Source of the DNA: Bacteroidia bacterium | GTDB taxonomy: Bacteria; Bacteroidota; Bacteroidia; Flavobacteriales; Flavobacteriaceae | NCBI GenBank assembly: GCA_030432635.1 | Contig: JAUIMB010000014.1 | Coordinates: forward strand, 1-64,000 | Direction: 5' to 3' | Length of the DNA stretch: 64,000 nt | Shown: positions 26,346-35,675 of the stretch, one piece after another | Numbering within the stretch: the stretch's first letter is position 1 | Layout of the letters: every line of letters begins with the position of its first letter | Position numbers and translations under genes: made by a program | The notes under the pieces: model-generated | Databases searched by the model: none | What the model was told of the DNA's origin: nothing | What the model saw: the letters and a program-made list of their open reading frames with translations, nothing else

Positions 26346-27776
26346 ATGAGTTATACCGTTTCACAATTATTGACACAGGATATTTCGTTTCAACCCATCG
26401 AAATAAAAGGTTGGGTTCGTACGTTTAGAGCTAATCGATTTATTGCTTTAAATGATGGTTCGACACTTCATAATATTCAGTGTGTTGTTGATTTTGAAAA
26501 TACCGACGAGGCCACTTTAAAGCGCATTACCACTGGCGCAGCTGTTCATGTAAAAGGTGAATTGGTCGAAAGCCAAGGTAAAGGGCAAAAGGTAGAAATC
26601 CAGGTGAATTCTATTGAGATTTTAGGTGATTCAGATCCTGAAGAGTATCCAATACAACCAAGAAAACACGGGTTCGAATTTTTAAGAACTCAGGCGCATT
26701 TAAGGACACGAACCAATACATTCAGTGCAGTAATGCGTTTGCGTTCGGCACTGTCATTTGCAATCCATAAATATTTTAATGACAATGGGTTTTACTACAT
26801 GCACACACCGATCATTACCGGAAGTGATGCTGAAGGTGCTGGCGAAATGTTTCGTGTGAGCACTTTAGATGCCAAAAATCCGCCTTTAGACGACAATGGA
26901 GCAGTGAATTACAAGGAAGATTTCTTCGGAAAGGAAACCAACTTAACGGTTTCAGGGCAACTTGAAGCAGAAACTTATGCCATGTCGTTGGGAAAGGTAT
27001 ATACATTCGGACCGACATTTAGAGCAGAAAATTCAAACACGTCACGTCACTTGGCCGAATTTTGGATGATTGAACCCGAAGTCGCCTTTATGGATTTGGA
27101 TGGTAATATGGACTTGGCTGAAGATTTCATGAAGTCGGTTTTAAGTTATGTTTTGGAACACAACAAAGAAGATTTAGAATTTTTGGATCAGCGTTTGCAA
27201 GGTGAAGAAAAGAAATTGCCTCAAGCAGAACGTAGTCCGATGAACTTGATAGAAAAAATCAAATTTGTTGTCGATAACAATTTTAAACGTGTTAGTTATA
27301 CTGAAGCCATTGATATTCTTAAAAACTCAAAGCCAAATAAGAAAAAGAAATTCAAATATATTATTGAAGAATGGGGAGCCGACCTTCAAAGTGAGCATGA
27401 ACGCTTTTTGGTAGAAAAGCACTTCAAATGTCCAGTTATTTTGTTTGATTATCCAGCAAATATCAAAGCGTTTTATATGCGTTTAAATGATGATGGAAAA
27501 ACGGTTCGTGCCATGGACATCTTATTTCCTGGTATTGGAGAAATGGTTGGAGGTTCGCAACGTGAAGAACGATTGGAAGTGTTGAAAGACAAAATGAAAG
27601 CCTTGGATATCCCTGAAGATGAATTATGGTGGTACTTAGATTTACGCAAGTATGGTACCGCTGTACATTCTGGTTTCGGTTTAGGTTTTGAACGTTTGGT
27701 GATGTTCGCTACAGGCATGGGCAATATACGTGATGTGATACCTTATCCGAGAACACCTCAAAACGCAGAGTTTTAA
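26346..27776 (+). CDS. asnS: asparaginyl-tRNA synthetase
   Basis: The 476-residue class IIb synthetase charges tRNA-Asn. It has an N-terminal OB-fold anticodon-binding domain (IKGWVRTFRANRFIALNDGS) and a class II core with motif 2 FGPTFRAENSNTSRHLAEFWMIEPE and motif 3 GFGLGFERLVMFATG. It is followed by a strong terminator, so it is monocistronic. Confidence 0.98.
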   Translation: MSYTVSQLLTQDISFQPIEIKGWVRTFRANRFIALNDGSTLHNIQCVVDFENTDEATLKRITTGAAVHVKGELVESQGKGQKVEIQVNSIEILGDSDPEEYPIQPRKHGFEFLRTQAHLRTRTNTFSAVMRLRSALSFAIHKYFNDNGFYYMHTPIITGSDAEGAGEMFRVSTLDAKNPPLDDNGAVNYKEDFFGKETNLTVSGQLEAETYAMSLGKVYTFGPTFRAENSNTSRHLAEFWMIEPEVAFMDLDGNMDLAEDFMKSVLSYVLEHNKEDLEFLDQRLQGEEKKLPQAERSPMNLIEKIKFVVDNNFKRVSYTEAIDILKNSKPNKKKKFKYIIEEWGADLQSEHERFLVEKHFKCPVILFDYPANIKAFYMRLNDDGKTVRAMDILFPGIGEMVGGSQREERLEVLKDKMKALDIPEDELWWYLDLRKYGTAVHSGFGLGFERLVMFATGMGNIRDVIPYPRTPQNAEF

Positions 27777-27784
27777 ATAAAATA

Positions 27785-27820
27785 AAACCTGCAAGGTTAA
27801 ATCACCTTGTAGGTTTTTTT
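27785..27820 (+). terminator. terminator after asnS
   Basis: A 13-bp stem (27785-27797 with 27804-27816, one G-T pair) is followed by a T-run. Confidence 0.88.
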
Positions 27821-27846
27821 GTAAATTTAGAATACAAAATTTTACA

Positions 27847-29310
27847 ATGGCTTTAAAACAATACCTACAATTTAAACTCTCCCAAAAGTTGTCTCCGCAA
27901 CAAATTCAATTGATGAAATTGATACAGTTGCCCACTCAAGCTTTTGAACAGCGTGTGAAGCAGGAATTAGAGGAAAATCCCGCTTTAGATACTGGAAAAG
28001 AGACTAAGGATGACGATAAGTTTGATGAATTTGATAATAGTACAGATGACTTTAACGATAATGAGGAAATCAATACCGAAGATATCAACATCGATGAGTA
28101 TTTGAGTGATGATGAAATTCCTGAATATCGCACACAAACGAGTAACTATAGTGCAGATGACGAAGAAAAAAATGTTCCTTATGCCGCTGGCACCTCGTTT
28201 ACTCAACATTTAAGAAATCAATTAAATACCTTCCGATTAAGTGATGAAGAACGTGAAATCGCCGAGTTTTTGGTGGGAAGCGTAGATGAGAGTGGCTATA
28301 TTAGACGTTCGTTAAGTGATATCATGGATGATTTGGCATTCACCCAAAATGTGTTTACCGATGAAAAAACAATAGAGCAGGTATTGCATAAGGTACATCA
28401 GTTAGATCCTGCAGGAGTAGGTGCTCGTACACTACAGGAATGTTTGAGTATACAATTACATCGAAAGGAAAAGCATCCTGATGTTGAACTGGCCTGTGAA
28501 ATCATTGACAGAGCTTTTGAACAGTTTACAAAAAAGCACTACAAAAAATTACTACACAAATTTGACATTACTGAAGCACAGTTGCGTGATGCCATTGAAG
28601 AAATTGAACGTCTTAACCCTAAACCTGGTGGCTCGTATGCAGGAAACAACAAAATTGTAGAACATGTTGTTCCAGATTTTGCCATTAAAATTGTAGATGG
28701 TGAGCTAGAGTTAACCCTTAATGGGCGAAATGCTCCAGAACTTCATGTATCACGTGAATATAGTGATATGATGAAAGGCTATAAAGCGGCAAAAGAAAAA
28801 AGCAAATCCCAAAAGGATGCCGTACTGTTTATTAAACAGAAACTAGATGCCGCAAAATGGTTTATTGAAGCCATAAAACAGCGTCAACAAACCCTTTTTG
28901 TGACCATGAGCTCTATAATGCAATACCAAAAAGAGTACTTTTTGACTGGTGACGAACGAAAGCTCAAGCCTATGATCTTAAAGGATATTGCTGACGAAAT
29001 CGATATGGATGTTTCTACGGTGTCTCGAGTGGCCAACAGCAAATATGTGGATACGCCTTATGGAACGAAGCTAATCAAGGAGTTTTTTAGTGAATCGATG
29101 ACCAACGATCAAGGAGAGGAAGTCTCGACACGTGAGATTAAGAAAATTTTGGAAACGGTTATCGAAGAAGAAGACAAGAAAAAGCCATTAACAGACGAGA
29201 AGTTGGCTAAAATGCTTAAAGAAAAGGGATATCCTATTGCACGTCGGACCGTCGCTAAATATCGTGAACAATTGGATATTCCAGTGGCTCGTTTGCGCAA
29301 GAAGATTTAA
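27847..29310 (+). CDS. rpoN: RNA polymerase sigma-54 factor
   Basis: The 487-residue sigma factor directs transcription from -24/-12 promoters with AAA+ activators. Region I is Gln/Leu-rich at the N-terminus (LKQYLQFKLSQKLSPQQIQLM), region II is strongly acidic (about 50-105), and region III ends with the invariant RpoN box ARRTVAKYRE near residue 462. Its last base overlaps the start of the next membrane-protein gene, so the two are coupled. Confidence 0.98.
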   Translation: MALKQYLQFKLSQKLSPQQIQLMKLIQLPTQAFEQRVKQELEENPALDTGKETKDDDKFDEFDNSTDDFNDNEEINTEDINIDEYLSDDEIPEYRTQTSNYSADDEEKNVPYAAGTSFTQHLRNQLNTFRLSDEEREIAEFLVGSVDESGYIRRSLSDIMDDLAFTQNVFTDEKTIEQVLHKVHQLDPAGVGARTLQECLSIQLHRKEKHPDVELACEIIDRAFEQFTKKHYKKLLHKFDITEAQLRDAIEEIERLNPKPGGSYAGNNKIVEHVVPDFAIKIVDGELELTLNGRNAPELHVSREYSDMMKGYKAAKEKSKSQKDAVLFIKQKLDAAKWFIEAIKQRQQTLFVTMSSIMQYQKEYFLTGDERKLKPMILKDIADEIDMDVSTVSRVANSKYVDTPYGTKLIKEFFSESMTNDQGEEVSTREIKKILETVIEEEDKKKPLTDEKLAKMLKEKGYPIARRTVAKYREQLDIPVARLRKKI

Positions 29311-29915
29311 TGGACCACATCCTAAAAAGCATATCGTATATATTTCACCCATTATTGATGCCAATGCTTGGTGTGGTATTTTACTTTTCTAAAACACCAC
29401 GCTATATCCCAGAACCCATTATGAAGGCGAAGGTGTTTTCAATCGGGATTCTAACAATTATATTGCCTATTCTACTCTTCTACTTACTGAAAACCTTAAA
29501 CAAGGTAGAATCCTTTCATTTATCGAATGTTTCAGAACGCAAGTTACCGCTAATTATAAATTGTCTTATCGTTATTTTGGTATTGTCTCGTGTACTGCCC
29601 ATTAATGAAATCCCCGAACTGTACTTCTTTTTTATAGGCATCTTAATTTCAACAATCACATGCCTAACAATGGTTTTAGCCAAATTCAAAGCAAGCATCC
29701 ACATGATAGCTTCAGCAGGTTTCTTTATGTTTGCAATAGCATTGGCCATTCATTTTAAAATAAATATAAATGGTACAATTGCTTTAATGTGTATCATTTT
29801 AGGAGCAATTGCCTCTTCTAGATTGCACTTAAAGGCACATACAGTTCCAGAATTGTGGATTGGTTTTTTTATTGGTCTACTTCCACAGTTGATTTTGCTC
29901 AATTATTGGATGTAA
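29310..29915 (+). CDS. integral membrane protein with degenerate PAP2-like motifs
   Basis: The 201-residue protein has about five to six membrane helices. In the second half, ASIHMIASAG and SRLHLKAHTVPELWIGFFIG align with motifs 2 and 3 of the PAP2 phosphatase superfamily (SGH and SRxxxxxHxxxDxxxG), but Glu replaces the Asp and the N-terminal KxxxxxxRP motif is not obvious. It is coupled to rpoN. It may be an inactive or altered lipid phosphatase; conserved in position in flavobacteria as far as I recall, with no assigned role. Confidence 0.6.
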   Translation: MDHILKSISYIFHPLLMPMLGVVFYFSKTPRYIPEPIMKAKVFSIGILTIILPILLFYLLKTLNKVESFHLSNVSERKLPLIINCLIVILVLSRVLPINEIPELYFFFIGILISTITCLTMVLAKFKASIHMIASAGFFMFAIALAIHFKININGTIALMCIILGAIASSRLHLKAHTVPELWIGFFIGLLPQLILLNYWM

Positions 29916-29932
29916 AACCATGAAGACTACTT

Positions 29933-30661
29933 CTACAGAATATAAAAAATCAAACCAATTTTAATGGTATTCATATCAATGGCTTCACCATTAGGACTCA
30001 ATTTGGCATTGTCATTAAAAATAGTGTTGAGTGGATAGTATAGATAAGCGTTGACTTTTGAATAACCAACACTCAATGTTAAACCGTACTGCAACTTGTT
30101 GAAATCATCAATACTTGAAAGTTTGACATCTTGTGGACTTCCTTCGTATTTTGAGGAATTATAGATGACATAACCAAATTTGATTCCAGTGTAAATTCGC
30201 CAAAAATCATAATCCTGTATAGTTGAAGTACGCCAACGAAATTCAAAAGGGACTTCAACGAGATAGGTCGTAAATTTATTTTTGCTAAATCCTGCATCGG
30301 CAGCGAGAACCTCATAATTATACTGGTCATTAACTTCAGAAATTAGAAGGGTTTGGTTGTAAGAATTCGTTGAAAGCCCTAAACCTATTCCAATGGCAAC
30401 ATTTCGTTGTTTATTGATTGGCATGTCACGAATGAAACCCAAATGAAAACCGCTAGAGAAGCCACTTTGTGAAACACCGGAAGGCTTACTTCCTAATAAG
30501 TTATAAGTGATTGAAGCGTAAAACTGGTCTTCTCGGTACTTCGTGTCAGTAACCACAAGTGAATCCGATGTCCTTTCAGAAGCATTGGCATTATCATCAA
30601 CTTGAGCATAAAGTCCAACAGATGCAAAAAGACCTAATATTAAAAACAAGAATGACTTCAT
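29933..30661 (-). CDS. PorT-like outer-membrane beta-barrel protein
   Basis: The 242-residue protein has a signal peptide (MKSFLFLILGLFASVGLYAQ) and a barrel pattern like the PorT/outer-membrane beta-barrel family (FHLGFIRDMPINKQRNVAIGIGLGLS, YLVEVPFEFRWR, TIKIGLIFYIL). It lies downstream of the exbD genes on the same strand, but a terminator (30703-30733) separates them. It could work with the energy-transducing complex at the outer membrane; that is inference from position. Confidence 0.75.
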   Translation of the reverse strand: MKSFLFLILGLFASVGLYAQVDDNANASERTSDSLVVTDTKYREDQFYASITYNLLGSKPSGVSQSGFSSGFHLGFIRDMPINKQRNVAIGIGLGLSTNSYNQTLLISEVNDQYNYEVLAADAGFSKNKFTTYLVEVPFEFRWRTSTIQDYDFWRIYTGIKFGYVIYNSSKYEGSPQDVKLSSIDDFNKLQYGLTLSVGYSKVNAYLYYPLNTIFNDNAKLSPNGEAIDMNTIKIGLIFYIL

Positions 30662-30702
30662 TTGACAAATATACTACTGACTTATTTATTTTTATCGATT
30701 AA

Positions 30703-30733
30703 CCAAAAAAGCACCCATAAATGGATGCTCTTT
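30703..30733 (-). terminator. terminator after the exbB/exbD cluster
   Basis: On the minus strand a 9-bp stem with one U-G pair and a 2-nt connecting loop (30710-30718 with 30721-30729) precedes a run of six T. It marks the end of the exbB-exbD transcript. Confidence 0.8.
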
Positions 30734-30755
30734 TGTATAGAATTTGACTATTTTT

Positions 30756-31232
30756 CTAGTTATCCAAAGCACTACCAGTACCAACACTATAGTTGATTTT
30801 CAGTGCATTTGCTTTTCTTAGCTCTTGTTTAATATCACCTACAATTCCCATGTTGGCTTCCTTATCCACTTTCAATGAAACCGTGAGGTAATCAACCAGC
30901 TCTTCTCTTGCTATAGCAGCACGTTCTGCATTGATAAAAGCTTGGATATCTGAAATATCAGCAAATTTATCATTCAATTGCAGTCTAGCTTCTTCACCAT
31001 ATTTTTCATAACCTCTCGCTGGTTTACCAGCATAGATATAACTAATAGGATACTTTTTCTCTAACTTTTCAACTTGATCCGCCAAAGGCAATCGGTTTTC
31101 GATCATCAAGGTATCTTCTCGCATTACAGTAACTACCATGAAGAAAAACAACAGCATAAAAACAATATCAGGTAATGATGCTGTGTTTACAGCTGGTAAT
31201 GCATTGTCTTTTTTGCTTTTAAATTTAGACAT
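30756..31232 (-). CDS. exbD: ExbD/TolR-family biopolymer transport protein
   Basis: The 158-residue inner-membrane protein has one N-terminal helix with the proton-channel Asp (NTASLPDIVFMLLFFFMV) and a periplasmic domain. With ExbB it converts the proton gradient into force on TonB or a similar partner. It is the last of four consecutive minus-strand genes (exbB, a small membrane protein, two exbD). Confidence 0.95.
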   Translation of the reverse strand: MSKFKSKKDNALPAVNTASLPDIVFMLLFFFMVVTVMREDTLMIENRLPLADQVEKLEKKYPISYIYAGKPARGYEKYGEEARLQLNDKFADISDIQAFINAERAAIAREELVDYLTVSLKVDKEANMGIVGDIKQELRKANALKINYSVGTGSALDN

Positions 31233-31244
31233 ATCGTTTTGTTT

Positions 31245-31853
31245 TTATTGAACTTCAGAGAGTTTCTCTGGATACTCGTTTCTTATTTGATCTATAAGTT
31301 CCTTAAGTTTTTCCTTATTACCGTTAAACTTAGGATCCTTATAGTTCTCTTCCATCTGAACAAAGGTCATATCCCTAAATCCTCGTTGCGGACCGATTTG
31401 CAATGCTCTTTTATTACGAAGGTCATTGTAGGCAGCTACTAACTCATTTTGAACAGAGATATATGCCGAATACGAAGTTTCCCTTTCATTCTTCAATGAG
31501 ATAATTGCCTTATCAGGATTGTCTGACGACTTTGGGTTTTTAGCTCCATTACAGTAGTTACATGAACCATCTCCTCCATTATCCAAAAATTCGATAGCTG
31601 CTTTTCTTAAATCTTTAAGCTCCATCAACTCATCTTCTACCAACAGTTGATCTTTATTGTTTAAAAGAACCGTAAAGATATTTTTCTGCTTAATGACAAC
31701 TTCGTCGTCATTAGGTGGTTCCATAGGTGGCAACTTTCTACTTATTCCAGAGTCCTTAGGAATCGTCGTCGTTACCAGGAAAAATATTAGAAGAAGGAAT
31801 GCAATATCTGCCATTGATCCTGCATTTACTTCTGGTGCTGATCGTTTTGCCAT
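31245..31853 (-). CDS. exbD: ExbD/TolR-family biopolymer transport protein with a CxxC insert
   Basis: The 202-residue paralogue has the same N-terminal helix and conserved Asp (AGSMADIAFLLLIFFLV). Its periplasmic domain is about 45 residues longer than the neighbouring copy and holds a CNYC motif, so a disulfide or redox function is possible. It lies 12 nt upstream of the shorter exbD and 8 nt downstream of a small membrane protein gene, so all are one operon. Confidence 0.93.
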   Translation of the reverse strand: MAKRSAPEVNAGSMADIAFLLLIFFLVTTTIPKDSGISRKLPPMEPPNDDEVVIKQKNIFTVLLNNKDQLLVEDELMELKDLRKAAIEFLDNGGDGSCNYCNGAKNPKSSDNPDKAIISLKNERETSYSAYISVQNELVAAYNDLRNKRALQIGPQRGFRDMTFVQMEENYKDPKFNGNKEKLKELIDQIRNEYPEKLSEVQ

Positions 31854-31861
31854 AATTTTGT

Positions 31862-32305
31862 TTATTTACTAAGCATCTTTTTAATTCCGAAAAACAGCAT
31901 TAAACCTGCTGCTGCCAAAATCAAAATATAGAATGCCTTAATTGCGCCTTCAATCATTTGTGATTGGGTCGCTGTTAATATATCTCCATTGCTAAGGGTT
32001 TGTTCTTGCCCAGAAGACATGAAATAACCTATCAACATTATGAGTGCGAAGACTCCAAAAGATATAAGCGCTTTCTTCAGTTTGTCTGGATTGCTTACTA
32101 AGTTGACTAGACTGAACAACACTGCAGATATTGCAGCTATGGCCAAGACAACAAGAGCTAACGTAATAAATCCTGACAAGATTCCCTGATTCGCAACATC
32201 TGCCTCAATGGCCTCATCACCAATCATAATGATTCTCACAAGGAAAAACACGGCAATAAGCCCTATCAACAACGCAACAATCTTGATTATTTTTTGAATA
32301 TTCAT
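31862..32305 (-). CDS. small membrane protein between exbB and exbD
   Basis: The 147-residue protein has four predicted helices and no charged catalytic motif. It sits between exbB (22 nt upstream) and exbD (8 nt downstream), a position held by a similar protein in related genomes as far as I recall. It may be an extra subunit of the energy-transducing complex. Confidence 0.75.
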   Translation of the reverse strand: MNIQKIIKIVALLIGLIAVFFLVRIIMIGDEAIEADVANQGILSGFITLALVVLAIAAISAVLFSLVNLVSNPDKLKKALISFGVFALIMLIGYFMSSGQEQTLSNGDILTATQSQMIEGAIKAFYILILAAAGLMLFFGIKKMLSK

Positions 32306-32327
32306 ATTCTGTTAATTTTAAAGATTA

Positions 32328-33107
32328 TTACTTTTTGTGTCTTACTAATAGATCCATCAAAGAGATAGAAGCATCTTCCATATCGTTAACGATACTATCG
32401 ATTTTTGCAATAATGTAATTGTAAAAGATTTGTAATATAATAGCAACAATCAGACCAAACACGGTTGTAAGTAAGGCAATTTTAATACCTCCTGCTACCA
32501 ATGATGGGTTCATATCACCTGCAGCCTCAATTTTATCGAAGGCATCAATCATACCGAGTACTGTACCCATGAAACCAAGCATTGGTGCCAATGCAATAAA
32601 CAATGAAATCCAAGATACGTTTTTCTCTAACTGACCCATTTGTACTCCACCATAGGCAACAACAGCTTTTTCTGCAGCGTCTAAATCCTCATCTGCTCTA
32701 TCCAAGCCTTGATAAAATATAGATGCAACAGGACCTTTAGTATTTCTACATACTTCCTTTGCTGCTTCTATACCTCCAGAATTCAGTGCATCTTCTACAT
32801 TTGCTGTTAGTTTCTTTGAATTTGTTGTAGCCAGGTTTAAATAGATAATTCTTTCAATAGCGATAGCCAAACCTAGAATTAAACATAGCAATACAATTCC
32901 CATAAAAAATGGACCACCTTCGATAAATCTTTGCTTTACTATTTGAGTAAAGGATTTTTCTTCTTCAGCAGCTGCTGCTGTGTCATCTTGAATTGGAGTG
33001 GTTACTGCCGTAGTTGCGGCTTCAACTGTGTAAGCATTTGTACTTGCATTAACAGTACCGAAAGCCATGATACACACTATGGCTAAGATAGAAAATAGTC
33101 TTTTCAT
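32328..33107 (-). CDS. exbB: MotA/TolQ/ExbB proton channel protein
   Basis: The 259-residue channel subunit has an N-terminal signal-like segment, a helix near 68-90, and the conserved cytoplasmic/TM motif LAPMLGFMGTVLGMIDAFDKI followed by GGIKIALLTTVFGLIVAI. It is the first gene of the four-gene operon. Downstream order exbB, membrane protein, exbD, exbD is consistent with a TonB-type energising complex. Confidence 0.95.
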   Translation of the reverse strand: MKRLFSILAIVCIMAFGTVNASTNAYTVEAATTAVTTPIQDDTAAAAEEEKSFTQIVKQRFIEGGPFFMGIVLLCLILGLAIAIERIIYLNLATTNSKKLTANVEDALNSGGIEAAKEVCRNTKGPVASIFYQGLDRADEDLDAAEKAVVAYGGVQMGQLEKNVSWISLFIALAPMLGFMGTVLGMIDAFDKIEAAGDMNPSLVAGGIKIALLTTVFGLIVAIILQIFYNYIIAKIDSIVNDMEDASISLMDLLVRHKK

Positions 33108-33565
33108 CGTTCTTGTTCTTAATTTTATTAGTTAAAGTGTTAAAGATATAAAAAAATATAATTAAACAATAAAAAAAGCCCATCGCTACACAAGGTTTAA
33201 CGTTGTTTTGAACGATTAGCGCTTTTTTATGAATGAAACGAAAATAACTAAAAACTTTCTGTTATTGCCATTGATTCTTAAAAATATTTTTTCGTAATAA
33301 GCTCTAGATATCAAATTAAAATTTACGAAGTCGATCTTAATTAAAGTCTAATACCTTAGATTCAATCCATTAACCTTAAAAGCATACATTTCTTATTGTT
33401 GCATTATCGAAATTTTTGTTCAACCACCACAATTACTATAATCTTGTAATTAATGGCTAAACTCAAGTGGTGTCAAATGGATTTGCTATTTAAAACAAAA
33501 ACACCATAAACCTTACAAAAGTGAACTTCTGAAAAGTTTATGGTGTTTGGTTTAGCTTTGATTAA
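33108..33565. other. 458-bp gap upstream of exbB, host side of the integrated element
   Basis: The part next to exbB is AT-rich and should hold the exbB promoter and leader. A long-range stem (AAAAAAGC at 33172-33179 with GCTTTTTT at 33231-33238) encloses about 50 nt and could be a terminator or a small RNA. The far part holds the hairpin at 33499-33548. No coding frame stands out. Confidence 0.4.
33499..33548 (-). terminator. orphaned terminator, probably the original one of tRNA-Ser
   Basis: A perfect 13-bp stem (33499-33511 with 33536-33548) is followed on the minus strand by a T-rich run. It lies 17 nt beyond the left attachment repeat. Before insertion it would have stood just downstream of the minus-strand tRNA-Ser gene, now 12.5 kb away. 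Confidence 0.6.
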
Positions 33566-33579
33566 GCAGAGAGGAAGGG
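33566..33579. repeat. left attachment repeat (att)
   Basis: GCAGAGAGGAAGGG, identical to the tRNA-Ser 3' end at 46085-46098. The bases on its host side differ from those beside the intact tRNA: here no CCA follows on the minus strand. Confidence 0.85.
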
Positions 33580-33638
33580 TCTTAGACCAACTCTCTTATG
33601 CCTTGTTATTACTGCGTTTCTAATCTTTCTTATTCTTT

Positions 33639-33657
33639 GGGTAACTCATAGGGTAAC
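33639..33657 (+). repeat. paired GGGTAAC repeats, left integrase arm site (candidate)
   Basis: GGGTAAC occurs at 33639-33645 and 33651-33657, starts 12 bp apart. The same motif with the same 12-bp phase is at 45907-45923 near the other end. Confidence 0.65.
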
Positions 33658-33783
33658 GCAACTATAAAAATTTAAAAGAACCTTTGCTAATATAGTAATT
33701 GATATGTAAAGTTGACAATCAAAAAGAAATTATTATAATGTGTTGTAAAATATTATCAACTTTATGAATGTTAATTATTCAAA

Positions 33784-34761
33784 ATGACGAATGTTAAAAT
33801 TATACCAAGTATAGGTAAGGATAGCTTATTTGTAAAAGCATATAATGGCTATTATATACTAACACCTGAGAAGAAAATATTTTTAGGAAACAAAAAAGAT
33901 AGAACGTGTAGATTTTGTGGAAAAAACTCGAATGAAACTTCTTTTAAAATGAAAGCTCATATCATGCCAGAGTTTATGGGTAATAAGAAGTATTTCTCTT
34001 ATTTTGAATGTGATACTTGTAATCAATATTTCGGTCAATTAGAAGATTCGTTGTTTAATTTTGCTGGAATATTTAACACCTTTTCAACTATTAAAGGGAA
34101 AAAAGGCTACCCGAAATTTAAAACTAAAGGAAGTGATTTTCAAGCTAAAGAATTTGGAACCATAGTTCAAAAAAACCATGACCCAAAAAATGAAGATTCA
34201 TTTATTTATAATGAAAAAAATGGACGAATGAATATCAATGTAACAATGCCAGCATATGTTCCACAAGATGTTTATAAAGCATTAGTTAAAATAGCTTTAT
34301 GTATGTTACCAGATGATGAATTCCCAGAATATAGTAATACGGTCAATTGGTTAATGTCTGAGAATTCATCAGAACATGAGAACAATCCTTTTTTTAATGT
34401 ATTTCGTAAAATAGGTGGAAATCCTACTATGTTTCCAGAACCTATTGCTGTATTGTTGAGAAAAAAGAATTGCAAAAACACTCATAAAATGCCGTACTAT
34501 ACTTTATTATTATCCTATGGCATAATTTCATATCAAATTTTCATCCCTTTTAATGATTATGATAGTCATTTGGTTAATGAGGATGAAATCATTTTTCCAA
34601 TTCAAGAAAGAGTTGTTGATAAGATATACGTTGATAGTAAATTGAGTGAATTAGGAGTAGATAAGGTAAGTCTATCAAGTATTGAGAAGAAAAAAAACGA
34701 AAAACACAAAGCTAGTGTTGGTTTCAAAATTACCGAAGACTATCGTGACCCTGATAAGTGA
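33784..34761 (+). CDS. HNH-type zinc-finger protein, putative nuclease
   Basis: The 325-residue protein has an N-terminal zinc-ribbon/HNH-like module: C42-x2-C45, then AHIMPEFMGN with His59, then C76-x2-C79-N80 and FGQLEDSL. This layout resembles HNH_5-type endonuclease domains, which are frequent in mobile and defence islands. The remaining 230 residues are not recognised. It is the first gene inside the left end, transcribed inward, with a promoter region of about 120 bp of very AT-rich sequence. A nuclease role is inferred from the motif only. Confidence 0.6.
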   Translation: MTNVKIIPSIGKDSLFVKAYNGYYILTPEKKIFLGNKKDRTCRFCGKNSNETSFKMKAHIMPEFMGNKKYFSYFECDTCNQYFGQLEDSLFNFAGIFNTFSTIKGKKGYPKFKTKGSDFQAKEFGTIVQKNHDPKNEDSFIYNEKNGRMNINVTMPAYVPQDVYKALVKIALCMLPDDEFPEYSNTVNWLMSENSSEHENNPFFNVFRKIGGNPTMFPEPIAVLLRKKNCKNTHKMPYYTLLLSYGIISYQIFIPFNDYDSHLVNEDEIIFPIQERVVDKIYVDSKLSELGVDKVSLSSIEKKKNEKHKASVGFKITEDYRDPDK

Positions 34762-34809
34762 AATGTTTTAAATACAACTAATTTCTTTATCTAAGGTATA
34801 TCTGAAAAA

Positions 34810-35058
34810 TCATGATGACCGTAACCAATGGATTAATTTTACTACTAATATGATAATCAACCCTAGGAAAGAAAAAATTAAAGAGAGAACTAACCCAATA
34901 AAGCCCAAAGTTTCATTTAATGATGTCTTTTTGTTATGTGATTCTGCATTTCTGAATGCTCTTACCCAATGTTGCGCCTCTTGGTCATATCTGGCAAGCG
35001 TTTGAGAATCATTCGTATTTGGTCGCCAATTAAAATTTTGCCTTTCGCCTTGTGTCAT
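34810..35058 (-). CDS. small membrane protein, unknown
   Basis: This 82-residue protein has a polar N-terminal half (Gln, Asn, Arg-rich) and one long or two short hydrophobic helices at about 50-76 (GFIGLVLSLIFSFLGLIIILVV) followed by a short basic tail. It starts 9 nt after the stop of the small recombinase on the same strand, so the two are likely cotranscribed. No family is recognised. Confidence 0.6.
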   Translation of the reverse strand: MTQGERQNFNWRPNTNDSQTLARYDQEAQHWVRAFRNAESHNKKTSLNETLGFIGLVLSLIFSFLGLIIILVVKLIHWLRSS

Positions 35059-35067
35059 AGTATTATA

Positions 35068-35655
35068 TTAATAAATTTTAGCTAGACGTTCCAACGCTGA
35101 TGTCTTTGTTACTGACAAATAATTATCCGTTGTAGTTGCTCTTTTGTGAGTAAGGTGGTATTGAGCCATTGAAAGGCTTCCTGTTCGGTCAAGAACGTTT
35201 ATAGCACTAGCTTTACGAATTGAATGCACACCACAATTCTTAAATCCTAGTTTTTCAGCAATAAGTTTTATACGCTTATGCAACCATTGTCTAGTATATA
35301 AATTATTGCTTTTATAGTTATAAAAGATATTTTCACTACTAGCTCCAAAATCTAATTTAACGGTTTCTCTAAATGCTTGAATGTAATTATACAATTCATT
35401 TGATATAATCCCTGTATGACTATTCTTTGTCTTTTTTATGTCAGTAGAGAATATGTACTTCCCTAAATCACTATTGAAACTAATATCGTCATATTTTAAA
35501 GTTAATAGGTCGCTAACTCGCAAACCTGATTCCAAAGCTATCAAATAAGCTAAGTTTTCAGTTTTTCTATCAAGATTATAGGTTTGATTGTTTTCAAAAA
35601 ACAATTTTCGAGCTTCCGAATATAATTTGTTGTAATCTATTGGTTGTGTTTTCAT
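35068..35655 (-). CDS. catalytic-domain-only tyrosine recombinase
   Basis: This 195-residue protein consists of little more than the tyrosine-recombinase catalytic domain. All active-site residues are present: R46 in ESGLRVSDL, a Lys in the beta-hairpin (KKTKNS, 74-78), H144 and R147 in HSIRKAS, H170 in LTHKRATT and nucleophile Y179. The usual N-terminal DNA-binding domain is missing. I use the ATG at 35655; the longer frame begins with TTG. A TATATTTG -7 element (35660-35667, minus strand) ends 5 nt before this ATG, so the transcript may be leaderless. Inverted repeats at 35676-35710 and 35770-35796 could be its sites. Confidence 0.85.
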   Translation of the reverse strand: MKTQPIDYNKLYSEARKLFFENNQTYNLDRKTENLAYLIALESGLRVSDLLTLKYDDISFNSDLGKYIFSTDIKKTKNSHTGIISNELYNYIQAFRETVKLDFGASSENIFYNYKSNNLYTRQWLHKRIKLIAEKLGFKNCGVHSIRKASAINVLDRTGSLSMAQYHLTHKRATTTDNYLSVTKTSALERLAKIY

Positions 35656-35675
35656 ATACCAAATATACAAAACTA

